A stretch of 7,957 nt of DNA. It comes from Rhodospirillaceae bacterium. GTDB taxonomy: Bacteria > Pseudomonadota > Alphaproteobacteria > Rhodospirillales > Magnetovibrionaceae. This document shows positions 1 through 7,774 of this stretch, piece after piece. Below the pieces are notes generated by a model that worked only from the letters and a program-made list of their open reading frames with translations, had not been told where the DNA came from and did not search any database. Made by a program: the position numbers and the translations under genes. The stretch is from positions 1 to 7,957 of the forward strand of contig JAOULV010000048.1 in assembly GCA_029881835.1 (NCBI GenBank), in the 5' to 3' direction. Every line of letters begins with the position of its first letter. Within the stretch, counting starts at the first letter, position 1.

Positions 1-2910
1 TTTGGGCGGGGTTTGTTCCGCACCGGGTGGCGTGCTTGCCCATTTTGGCAACGGGGCAGAAATTATTTTTTCATCTTCCGCCACATCGGTTGTTTGTGCC
101 TGTTGTTCGGTTTCATAGCGCCACACTTTTCCAAACGGGCTATCGCGCTCAACCCCGCGTTCTTTGATCGGGCCTGCCATCAGGTTATACCAACTGCCAT
201 CAGCCGGACCTTTTTCCGTTGCGTAGCCGCCAACATACAGCCGATCGCGCGCACGGGTCATGGCAACATAAAGCAAGCGGCGATATTCGCGCTCGCGCAA
301 ACTTCTACCCTCATCAACCAACTTGGTAACAATTTCGGGGCGCATTTCTTTGTATGGCGCCCACAACATTTGCGGGTTTTGGTTTTTTGTTTGCCCGGGC
401 GCAGGTATTTTCCAATAAATCCGGCTATCGTGTTGATATGACGGGGTGGTGCAGGTGTCCGGTAAAAATACAATATTGGCTTCCAATCCCTTGGCCCCGT
501 GAACGGTCATCACCCTTACTTTGGAACCGGTAATTTCCATATCGCGTTTTATTTCGGTCGCCCCGCTTTTGACCCAATGCAAAAAACCCTGCAACGACGG
601 GGTGTGGGCGCGCTCAAATTGCAATGCCAATGAAATAAATTCATCTATCGGGTCTTCGGCGTCAGAACCCAGCCTTGCCACCAGCGCTTTGCGCGCACCA
701 CCATTTAAGACGCCGGCAAAAAATTCGTATGGTGGCTGATAATCGGCCCGGCCCAGATGTTCGCTTAAAATTGTGAATGCTTGCGCAAAAATATTTTTTT
801 CTTTGGCATGTTTTTTTAATGCCGCCCAAATGCTTGTTGCCCGCCCATTGGCCAGATGCATTAAATCATCCTCGCCCATGCCGATTATCGGGCTTTTTAA
901 AAGCGCAGCGGTGTTAAGGTCGTCTTCGGGCAATAAACAAAAATTTCCCAGTGCCATTAAATCTTCAACCGCGATTTGGTCGGTCAGCACCATGCGATCG
1001 GACCCGGCGACCTCAACCCCGTTTAATTTTAATTGCCTGACCATTTCATCGGCAAAGGCACCGCGCTTGCGCACCAGTATTAAAATATCATCAGCGCGAA
1101 TGGGGCGGTTTTTAGATTTTAAAATCTCGCCGTTTTCCAGCCAACCTTTAATGGTAGCACCTATGCGTTCGGCCAATTTTATTTCCGGGCTTTTTATTGA
1201 AAGCCTATCGAGCGGCGCATCCCACGGGTCAACATCAACAGCACCTTCCGGCAATTCCGGCTGCCATAATTCAACCAATCCCGCTTCGCCTTCGCGGTGG
1301 GATTTATGCAAAACTTCTTCATCGGCAAACGAAAGCCCGTCAAATGCAACCGGGTTGGCAAATACCCTATCAACAATCGCCAATACCGCACGGGTCGAAC
1401 GAAACGATGTGGTTAATTGTAATGCGCTAAATTGTTTTTCGGCATCTATGACTTTTTGTTCAAAATATTCTCGCATCCGGCCAAATTCATACGGGTCGGC
1501 ACCTTGAAACGAATAGATGGATTGTTTTTCATCGCCAACCGCAAACACGGTTCGCACGGTTTCATCATCACGGCCCTGTCCGGAAAAGAAATCAAAGGCC
1601 AAACCCTTTACCACCGCCCATTGTTGTGGGCTGGTGTCTTGGCTTTCATCAACCAATATGTGGTCAATCCCGCCGTCTAATTTGAAATGTACCCAGCTGG
1701 CCCCACTTTCATTTTCAAGCAAAGCGCAGGCCTTTTCAATCAAGTCATCATAATCAAGCCCGCCACTGCTTGCTTTTAAGGTGCGGTATTCATTTTCAAT
1801 TGCCCCGCCAACCTTTAACAACGCCGCAGTTGCTTGGGCGGTTTGAACGCATTTAATTTTATCTAAAACTTTTAAAATACGGGCCTGTTCATTTAATAAA
1901 ATATCTGCTGCCGTGGCATCAAAATCATCAACCCCTTTGGTGGTTAATTTTGCCAACGGCCCGCCATCTTTTTTGCTAAATGCCAAAATGTAATTTGTTA
2001 AAAATAATTTTTCCCGCGTTTTAATGTCGGCATTTATCCACTTCTCAATCACCGCGCTTTTTTCTTTTGTTTTTTCTGTGCCGTTTGTTAATGCGCTGAC
2101 CGCGCGCGCAAGATTTTCTTTATCAAACGCATTTTCAGCGGACGCATTTTTTACAATTTGTTCAATGCTGGCTTCATCGGGCCCGAGGCCAACCATTTTT
2201 AAAACCGCGCCGTCAATATTGTTGCCACCATTTTTTAAGCTTTTTAATATGGCCGCAAGCTTCGCCCGGGCGTACATCAATTCACGCATTAGCCCGCTAA
2301 AGCCGTCTTCGTTTACCAATTCGGCCAAATGGCGCATGGCCATGGTAATCTCTGAAATATTTTTCGAACTTTTTTGTTGCTGGTAAATATTTTCAAGCAC
2401 GCCCCCTTGGGCCTCGTTCATTAATTCGGCCGCACTGCGCTCGTCAATTACTGAAAAATGTGGCGCCACGCCCGCTTCTAACGGGAATCTTGCCAACAGG
2501 CTTTCGGCGAATGAATGGATGGTGCGTATTTTTAAACCACCCGGCGTTTCCAAAACCCGGGCAAACAGGGCGCGGGCCCGTTTCATGGTTTCATCATCGG
2601 GTTTTTTTTGGGTAAGGTCGGTTAGCTCGGCGCTTAAATCGGCATCGTTCATGACCACCCAATGGCCAAGCCTGCGATTTATGCGTTCAGCCATTTCGGC
2701 CGCCGCAGTTTTGGTAAATGTCAGGCACAATATTTTTTCCGGCCTTGCCCCGCTTAATAAAATTCTGGCTATGCGGTCAACTAACACGCGGGTTTTGCCG
2801 GTTCCGGCATTGGCCGAAACCCAGACCGAACGCACCGGGTCGGACGCGCCCAGCTGGCTGGCGGTGGCTTTGCCGATTCTTTTAAATTGCGATGTGGGGC
2901 CGGTGCTCAT
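1..2910 (-). CDS. addA: AddA, helicase subunit of the AddAB double-strand-break repair helicase-nuclease (3' end beyond the window)
   Basis: AddA is the ATP-driven 3'-5' UvrD-type helicase of AddAB, which unwinds and trims broken DNA ends so that RecA can load. I translated the minus strand from the ATG at 2910: it stays open for 970 codons to the window edge with no frameshift. The superfamily 1 motifs are in order: Walker A SANAGTGKT (residues 32-40, K39), motif Ia LTFTKTAAAEM (63-73), TIHSF (130-134), LDYDDLI (385-391), Walker B VDESQDTSP (D421-E422), motif III GDEKQSIYSFQGAD (459-472, Q463), motif IV SFRST (R504), motif V TVHGAKGLE (H804) and motif VI VAMTRAR (R886). Alphaproteobacterial AddAs are usually about 1150-1180 residues, so roughly 200 residues, including the PD-(D/E)XK nuclease domain, should lie to the left of base 1. 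The start overlaps the addB stop as ATGA and has a good Shine-Dalgarno sequence. The Walker B has Ser where Ala is common (DESQD), a conservative change. The helicase part looks fully functional. Confidence 0.96.
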   Translation of the reverse strand, partial: MSTGPTSQFKRIGKATASQLGASDPVRSVWVSANAGTGKTRVLVDRIARILLSGARPEKILCLTFTKTAAAEMAERINRRLGHWVVMNDADLSAELTDLTQKKPDDETMKRARALFARVLETPGGLKIRTIHSFAESLLARFPLEAGVAPHFSVIDERSAAELMNEAQGGVLENIYQQQKSSKNISEITMAMRHLAELVNEDGFSGLMRELMYARAKLAAILKSLKNGGNNIDGAVLKMVGLGPDEASIEQIVKNASAENAFDKENLARAVSALTNGTEKTKEKSAVIEKWINADIKTREKLFLTNYILAFSKKDGGPLAKLTTKGVDDFDATAADILLNEQARILKVLDKIKCVQTAQATAALLKVGGAIENEYRTLKASSGGLDYDDLIEKACALLENESGASWVHFKLDGGIDHILVDESQDTSPQQWAVVKGLAFDFFSGQGRDDETVRTVFAVGDEKQSIYSFQGADPYEFGRMREYFEQKVIDAEKQFSALQLTTSFRSTRAVLAIVDRVFANPVAFDGLSFADEEVLHKSHREGEAGLVELWQPELPEGAVDVDPWDAPLDRLSIKSPEIKLAERIGATIKGWLENGEILKSKNRPIRADDILILVRKRGAFADEMVRQLKLNGVEVAGSDRMVLTDQIAVEDLMALGNFCLLPEDDLNTAALLKSPIIGMGEDDLMHLANGRATSIWAALKKHAKEKNIFAQAFTILSEHLGRADYQPPYEFFAGVLNGGARKALVARLGSDAEDPIDEFISLALQFERAHTPSLQGFLHWVKSGATEIKRDMEITGSKVRVMTVHGAKGLEANIVFLPDTCTTPSYQHDSRIYWKIPAPGQTKNQNPQMLWAPYKEMRPEIVTKLVDEGRSLREREYRRLLYVAMTRARDRLYVGGYATEKGPADGSWYNLMAGPIKERGVERDSPFGKVWRYETEQQAQTTDVAEDEKIISAPLPKWASTPPGAEQTPPK

Positions 2911-5900
2911 GCGTCACCCCCGCCACTGCCAGACCATTCTTTTACCCGGGCCAGATGGTCATAATCAGAAAAGCGGTTTTCCCACATGGGGCGCGGGCGT
3001 GAAAGATATGGTGTTTTTTCGTTTTCAAACCGTTGCAAAAGTTTGCTTAAACCGCCAAGCGCATCGCTGGCGGCCTGTTCGCTATCAAGCTTAATCGGTT
3101 TTTCCGTTCCCGCTTCGCGCCCACCGGAAAGCTGCAGGTACAAAAGCCCGCTTATGGCAGCCCCTTTTTTTACATCAGCAAACGCCCCCATTTTTGCCAT
3201 GGCCGCTTCTAATGGTAATTGTGGGCTAAAACCGGCTTCGACCTGTGGGGTGGTTGGCGGGGTTCCGGTTTTATAATCAATTATTATCAAGCCACCGGTT
3301 TCATCCACATCAATGCGGTCAACCCTGGCGCTTAAAATAAATTCACCACTAAGCCCATCAATTTTAATTTGCCCACGCTGTTCAATCGCGCTTGGCATTT
3401 GCCCGTTTGCGCGGGCTTTTTGTTCGCGCTCTAAAAACCATCGGGCAATGCGTTCAAATCTTGGCCACCAAAACGCATGAACGGTGGGGGCGGAAAGGTT
3501 TTCCTTAAAGGACATATCGCCAATTTCAAGCAATCTGGCCAATGCATTATCGGGTAGGGTTTTCATGTTTTCCGCGATAAACCGTTCAAGCGCATCATGA
3601 ACTATTATTCCGCGGTCTGCCGCGCCGGGGTCGGCATCTATATCATCTAGTGGATTAAGCTTTAAAATGTGTTTGGCATAAATTGCATAAGGGTCACGGA
3701 TTAGGGTTTCAATTTCTGTTACCGAAAGCTTTTTCGGGCGTAGCTTAACCTCGGGGCGGGGTCTTGGCTCCCATTTTGCCGGGTCTTGTTGCTTTTCGGT
3801 TTTTGAAAGTTCGCCCACCCATTCGGCCCACGAATATTTAGGCCCGGGCTCAAGCGCGTCCATCAGGCCAGCGCCTTCCAACATGGTTTCAAGACGTACC
3901 AGCCAGCGCGATGGAACCTGCGGTGTGCCGTCAACCCTATCAGAGCGGGTAATAAAAACTTCTGGCCCGCCAAAGGCTTGGCAAAAATCATGCGCCGCAA
4001 GGCCGATACGCCGTTCGGGCAGGGGCAGGCCGAATTGTTTCTGCATGGGCCTGCTCATCCATGGACTGGGTTTGGCTTCACCCGGCCATGTGCCTTCATT
4101 AAGGCCACCCAAAATTGTTACATCGCTGCGCTGTAACCTTGCTTCCAATAAACCCCAAATAAAAACTCTTGGGTGGGCGCCGCTTTGCAGCCTTACCGCC
4201 CGTGCGCTTATTAGCGCATTGATAAGTGCGGGGTAATCAATCGCGTTTATTGCACCCAGTGTATTTATTTCAATTGCTAACGAGCCGATAAATTCGCCCA
4301 AGGCAACGCCCGCATCGCCATGCCACAGCCTGGCGTGTTGGGGGTTTTCACTTCCACCGCAAAGCATGACAGCTGCTTTGGCGTGGGCTTTTATTATTTC
4401 CTCCGGATTTGGTTTTTCAGCAATCAGGGCATCGATAAATTCACCACAGGCATCTTTTAACAAAAGCAATACATCGCGAATTGCGTCTGTATCCATCCCC
4501 ATTGTGCCCAGCATTTTTATTTTATGTTCATCGCGGTTTAAAACCCTGAAGGCATCTTCCAAACCTTCTAGCCCGCTGGCCGGGCGGGCCCCGCGCAATA
4601 GGCCCGCTTCTAACGTGCGTACCGCACGGCGAAATTTTGCCCGGGCCAAATCATCAATCGGTCCACACAAAGGGTGTTTCAGGCAGGCAAGAAGGCCTAT
4701 CGGGTGAAACCCGCCCGCGACCATTTCACCGACTAATTCAAAAAATGCACCCGGCGGGGTCTTGCCCAGTGGCGTTCCCGCACTGTCATCAACCAAAATA
4801 TCCCAACGTTTTAATTCACCGCCAACCCGTCTGGCCAAGGAACGATCAGGCGTTATAAGGGCCACGGTTTTGCCGGGCGTTTCCAAGGTTTCGCGCATAA
4901 TAAGGGCAATGGCGGTGGCTTCGTCTTGCGGGGTTGGGGCGTTTATGCGCGTAACATTTTCAAGCGCCGATGCGTCAATCGCACCATTTTTATTTTTCCG
5001 CCATTCATCTGCCCCGCCAGCGGGCACAAGCGCCATGTTTATAATGCGCGTTTGTGCTTTACCCTGGCCTTGTGTTGAAACAGTTTTGGCCGAAGAAACC
5101 GTCCACGGTTTTACTTCGCTTCGCCCAACGCCAATATGTTTTAACAATTGCGCCATGCCGAATTGCGGGTGCCCTGGCTCAAGCGATGAATACAATTCGT
5201 CATTCATTTCCATATCAACGCCCGGTAACACCACAAAACCTTGGGGCAGGCTTGCCACCACTTTTAATAAATCGGCCGTTGCCGGAATTGACCCGGTGGA
5301 CCCGGCGGCAATTATGGGGGTTGATGGTTTTTTTTCAGCCCAGCTTTTTGCCCGCCCCGCCAATAACAGCCCGCGCCTAGTCGCCGGGTCAACGCACGCT
5401 TCGCTGGCCAAAATACTGGGCCAATTTTTTGAAATAATTTCTAAAAAATCTAACGTCTGTTGCCAGTGTTCGGATAAATCACCCTTGGGCACCAGCTCGC
5501 CCAATTTTTCAAGGTCAAGGCGTTCTGTCGCCACTTGGTCAATCAGGTTGGCAAGTTCGCCTGCCAACCGTATGGCCTGATCGGGCCGCGTATTGTTTTT
5601 TTCAGCGTCGTTGGTAGGTTTGCGCGCCATAATAAGACGTGCCAGCATTAATGTGCGGCGCAAGGGGTCTATGGCTTGGGGAAATGCTGACAAGTCATCG
5701 CTAAAATCATTTTCGTTGAAAACGGTTTCAGAAAAACCTTCCATCAATAATTCATCACCATCAACATCGCCCAGCGGCATCATCAATGGCAATAATGCCG
5801 CACGCCCGTCAAGTAAGCGTAAAAACGCATCGCTTAATGCCCGGCACGCCCTGCGGGTCGGCAATAAAACCCTTATTTCGCTTAGCTTTACAGGGTCGCC

Positions 5901-5984
5901 AGCGGCAATATCCAAAATCCCCGCGGCCAAGGAATCAACAAACGGCATTTCGGCGGGGATGTTAAATACGCCTTTGTTGTTCAT
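2907..5984 (-). CDS. addB: AddB, nuclease/scaffold subunit of AddAB, alphaproteobacterial type
   Basis: AddB partners AddA in double-strand-break resection; in the family it supplies one nuclease domain and an inactivated helicase-like scaffold used for Chi recognition. This ORF gives 1025 residues, normal for the alphaproteobacterial form. Visible blocks are LLPTRRACRAL (40-50), GSTGSIPAT (228-236), GGLNEGTWP (626-634) and a C-terminal PD-(D/E)XK nuclease with H796 (IVHDALERF), VDRID (D889) and IDYKTG (D903, K905), followed by PQLPLEAAM. The catalytic set is complete, so the nuclease is predicted active. No GxxGxGKT Walker A is present near the N-terminus, and no cysteine follows C668, so the Fe-S cluster of Bacillus AddB cannot form. 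I chose the ATG at 5984, which overlaps the murU TAA by one base (TAATG) and gives the family-like beginning MNNKGVFNIPAEMPF; a GTG at 6050 in the same frame would add 22 unconvincing residues inside murU. The stop overlaps addA by 4 nt. Confidence 0.96.
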   Translation of the reverse strand: MNNKGVFNIPAEMPFVDSLAAGILDIAAGDPVKLSEIRVLLPTRRACRALSDAFLRLLDGRAALLPLMMPLGDVDGDELLMEGFSETVFNENDFSDDLSAFPQAIDPLRRTLMLARLIMARKPTNDAEKNNTRPDQAIRLAGELANLIDQVATERLDLEKLGELVPKGDLSEHWQQTLDFLEIISKNWPSILASEACVDPATRRGLLLAGRAKSWAEKKPSTPIIAAGSTGSIPATADLLKVVASLPQGFVVLPGVDMEMNDELYSSLEPGHPQFGMAQLLKHIGVGRSEVKPWTVSSAKTVSTQGQGKAQTRIINMALVPAGGADEWRKNKNGAIDASALENVTRINAPTPQDEATAIALIMRETLETPGKTVALITPDRSLARRVGGELKRWDILVDDSAGTPLGKTPPGAFFELVGEMVAGGFHPIGLLACLKHPLCGPIDDLARAKFRRAVRTLEAGLLRGARPASGLEGLEDAFRVLNRDEHKIKMLGTMGMDTDAIRDVLLLLKDACGEFIDALIAEKPNPEEIIKAHAKAAVMLCGGSENPQHARLWHGDAGVALGEFIGSLAIEINTLGAINAIDYPALINALISARAVRLQSGAHPRVFIWGLLEARLQRSDVTILGGLNEGTWPGEAKPSPWMSRPMQKQFGLPLPERRIGLAAHDFCQAFGGPEVFITRSDRVDGTPQVPSRWLVRLETMLEGAGLMDALEPGPKYSWAEWVGELSKTEKQQDPAKWEPRPRPEVKLRPKKLSVTEIETLIRDPYAIYAKHILKLNPLDDIDADPGAADRGIIVHDALERFIAENMKTLPDNALARLLEIGDMSFKENLSAPTVHAFWWPRFERIARWFLEREQKARANGQMPSAIEQRGQIKIDGLSGEFILSARVDRIDVDETGGLIIIDYKTGTPPTTPQVEAGFSPQLPLEAAMAKMGAFADVKKGAAISGLLYLQLSGGREAGTEKPIKLDSEQAASDALGGLSKLLQRFENEKTPYLSRPRPMWENRFSDYDHLARVKEWSGSGGGDA
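2914..2921 (-). promoter_or_regulatory. Shine-Dalgarno sequence for addA inside the addB 3' end
   Basis: On the minus strand the sequence reads GGGGGTGA, followed by CGC and the addA ATG at 2910. It matches the consensus GGAGGTGA in seven of eight bases, with six bases between the GGGGG core and the start codon. The same bases encode the Gly-Gly-Asp near the C-terminus of AddB. This is the clearest ribosome binding site in the window and supports both the addA start and its own initiation or re-initiation after addB. Confidence 0.7.
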
Positions 5985-6721
5985 TATTCGCGACCTGCCA
6001 AATATGCGTTTGCCTGGGCCAAGGTTTCGGGCGTGCCGATGTGTAGCCACTCGCCATCATGAACCACGCCAAATAAGCGACCTTGTTTGATGGCTTTGTC
6101 ATATAAAATGTTTAACGAAAATGCATCGCCCGGTTTTTGCTCAAGCGGTTGGGAAAAAAGTTTGGGGCTTAATAACTGAACCCCGGTAAAAACCAGTTCG
6201 CCCATGGCGTTTTCATGGCGTCGTTCAACCCGGCCACCTCCATCAAGGTTAAAATCACCCGAACCGTCATAGCCCCTAGCGGTTAAAAGCGGTTGCAGCA
6301 ATAAAAGCGCGTCCATTTTTTCTTCATCCCAAACGCTGGCTAAATGCTCCAACGCCGGGGTTTCGTCATCTAGCCATATTTGATCGGCATTGATTGCGTA
6401 AAATGCACCATCCCCTAACATTTCACAATCAAGCGCGTTTAAAATGCCACCGCCCGTTTCCAAAATGGGATCTTCTTCAATGAATGATAATGCCGGGCTT
6501 GGCCTTTGTTTGGTGTGGTCTTTTATTTGCTCGCCCAACCAATGCAGGTTAATTACCGCATTACCCACACCCGCATTTTTTAAACTGTCCAGCACCCAAT
6601 CAATCATCGGTTTGCCGCCGACTTTTAACATTGGCTTGGGCGCGGTTTCGCTTAACGGGCGCATACGTAAACCTAGACCCGCCGCCAACACCATCGCATG
6701 CGTAATTTTTACGTTGCCCAT
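5984..6721 (-). CDS. murU: MurU, N-acetylmuramate-1-phosphate uridylyltransferase (sugar-1-phosphate nucleotidyltransferase family)
   Basis: MurU transfers UMP from UTP to MurNAc alpha-1-phosphate, making UDP-MurNAc in the cytoplasm; this is the last step of the peptidoglycan recycling shortcut that avoids MurA and MurB. The 245-residue protein is a single nucleotidyltransferase domain of the usual MurU size. It shows the N-terminal nucleotide-binding signature MVLAAGLGLRMRPLSE with PKPM (10-31), the LETGGGI loop (87-93), the metal-binding NAD (111-113, D113), a FTGVQLLSPKLF block (178-189) and the C-terminal WLHIGTPE (225-232). The ATG at 6721 is preceded by only 3 nt after the amgK stop, with no strong Shine-Dalgarno, so translation probably depends on ribosomes finishing amgK. 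The family also holds glucose-1-phosphate and mannose-1-phosphate nucleotidyltransferases; the MurU call rests on length, the motifs and the adjacent AmgK-like kinase. Substrate is therefore inferred rather than read from the sequence. Confidence 0.88.
   Translation of the reverse strand: MGNVKITHAMVLAAGLGLRMRPLSETAPKPMLKVGGKPMIDWVLDSLKNAGVGNAVINLHWLGEQIKDHTKQRPSPALSFIEEDPILETGGGILNALDCEMLGDGAFYAINADQIWLDDETPALEHLASVWDEEKMDALLLLQPLLTARGYDGSGDFNLDGGGRVERRHENAMGELVFTGVQLLSPKLFSQPLEQKPGDAFSLNILYDKAIKQGRLFGVVHDGEWLHIGTPETLAQANAYLAGRE
5993..5998 (-). promoter_or_regulatory. probable weak Shine-Dalgarno for addB inside the murU 3' end
   Basis: The minus strand reads GCAGGT, a five-of-six match to GGAGGT, with eight bases before the ATG at 5984. 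The spacing is acceptable and supports the 5984 start over the GTG at 6050, but the match is weak and could be chance. Confidence 0.4.
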
Positions 6722-6724
6722 TTA

Positions 6725-7774
6725 TTATAAACTTTCATTTCCCGGTGTTATGCGTTTTTCCAGCGGAACATTTTTATCAAACCAGTTTTTTAAATTGGTT
6801 AAATCCGGGTGCAAAAGCGATTGTTCCAACAAGCCCCACACCCGGGAAATATGTTTAAGATAAACCGGTTTATTATCGCGAACAAAAAGGCGGGTAAAAA
6901 TACCGATGACCTTGGCGTGGCGGCCTGCCCCTAAAATTGCAAACGCGCGGGCAAAATCATCTATATTTTTTGTTGCGGTTTTTTCGTGATAGCGCGCTAA
7001 CATTTCTGTTTTTAATTCTGGGCTAATGTCGCGTCTTGCGTCTTCAAGCAGGCTCATCAAATCATATGCCGGGTGTCCGCTAACCCCATCTTGAAAATCC
7101 AGCAACCCGCAGGCATTAACGCCTGGGCGTTCATCAAGCAAAACCAAATTATCAACATGAAAATCGCGCAACACCAATGTTGGGTTGGTGCTTTGCGTTT
7201 TGGAAAAAACTTCTAACCATAGCGCATCATATTTTTTACGCTCGCCATCGCTTATATTAATTCCCACTCCCGGCATATACCAATCGGGAAATAATGATGC
7301 TTCAAGCAATAATTTTTTATTGCTGTATTTTTCCAACCACGGCGGCGATGTTTTTTCGCTGGCAATATTGTGCAGTGCGGCCAAGGCATCAACCCCAAGG
7401 GCATAAAGTTTTTTTTCATCAATCCCTTTTTGTAGCGAAACGGTGAAGGTTTCTTTGCCTAAATCTTCCAACAATAAAAAACCGTCTGCTATGTTTTCAC
7501 CAAATATTTCAGGCGCACTAAAGCCAAGGCCTTTTAAGTGCCGGGCAATTTTGATAAATGCATTTACGTCTTCTAATTCAGGCGGGGCGTCCATCAAGAT
7601 GGCATTCTTATCGCCAGCACTAATGCGGAAGTAACGCCTATTTGATGCATCCGATGGGATTGGGTAAATGACCACATTGTTCCAGCCCATGTCTTCAAGC
7701 AATTGGTCATAGCCGCCACGTGGAATAAAGCCGATTAAATTTTCCGGTGAATTTTCAATTGTATTTTTAGGCAT
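6725..7774 (-). CDS. amgK: AmgK, anomeric MurNAc/GlcNAc kinase (aminoglycoside phosphotransferase fold)
   Basis: AmgK phosphorylates the anomeric hydroxyl of MurNAc (and GlcNAc) with ATP, feeding MurU. The 349-residue product has the protein-kinase-like APH fold: SDASNRRYFRI near the nucleotide loop (41-51), LLEDLG hinge region (101-106), catalytic loop LRDFHVDNL (202-210, base D204, N209), the DFG-equivalent LLDFQDG (224-230, D226) and the family helix YDLMSLLEDARRD (237-249). Length is close to characterised AmgK proteins (about 340). I chose the ATG at 7774, which overlaps the tsaE stop by 8 nt (ATGCCTAA); a TTG at 7816 in the same frame would add 14 residues of low-complexity look that are just tsaE read in another frame. 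The gene ends in two consecutive in-frame TAA codons just before murU. Automated pipelines often label this family 'aminoglycoside phosphotransferase'; the position beside murU argues for a cell-wall role instead. Family assignment is firm, exact substrate is inferred. Confidence 0.9.
   Translation of the reverse strand: MPKNTIENSPENLIGFIPRGGYDQLLEDMGWNNVVIYPIPSDASNRRYFRISAGDKNAILMDAPPELEDVNAFIKIARHLKGLGFSAPEIFGENIADGFLLLEDLGKETFTVSLQKGIDEKKLYALGVDALAALHNIASEKTSPPWLEKYSNKKLLLEASLFPDWYMPGVGINISDGERKKYDALWLEVFSKTQSTNPTLVLRDFHVDNLVLLDERPGVNACGLLDFQDGVSGHPAYDLMSLLEDARRDISPELKTEMLARYHEKTATKNIDDFARAFAILGAGRHAKVIGIFTRLFVRDNKPVYLKHISRVWGLLEQSLLHPDLTNLKNWFDKNVPLEKRITPGNESL

Noticed and set aside
773..1507. 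Long plus-strand open frame of 244 codons
   Set aside because: It lies wholly antisense to addA helicase sequence that translates with intact motifs; the product is rich in Ser, Asn and Ala without any recognisable domain, as expected for a shadow frame.
1..2910. AddA without a nuclease domain, as a possible truncated helicase-only variant
   Set aside because: The frame is still open at base 1, so the missing C-terminus is an effect of the window edge and not evidence of a truncated protein.
4565..4610. GC-rich stretch with partial inverted symmetry (gcccgctggccgggcgggcc), possible hairpin
   Set aside because: It falls inside intact AddB coding sequence, lacks a T-run on either strand and is explained by Ala/Arg/Pro/Gly codons.
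4762..5580. Plus-strand open frame of 272 codons
   Set aside because: It is antisense to addB, including the GSTGSIPAT block. No motif, no ribosome binding site and a low-complexity composition point to a shadow of the addB codon pattern.
5985..6050. Upstream GTG start at 6050 that would lengthen AddB by 22 residues
   Set aside because: The added residues are murU read in another frame and are unlike AddB N-termini; the ATG at 5984 overlapping the murU stop as TAATG fits the family start and the coupling seen at other junctions.
6722..6727. Double in-frame stop TAA TAA before murU as a possible terminator or regulatory element
   Set aside because: Tandem stops are common; the sequence around them shows no hairpin with a T-run, and the 3-nt spacing to murU argues for read-on translation.
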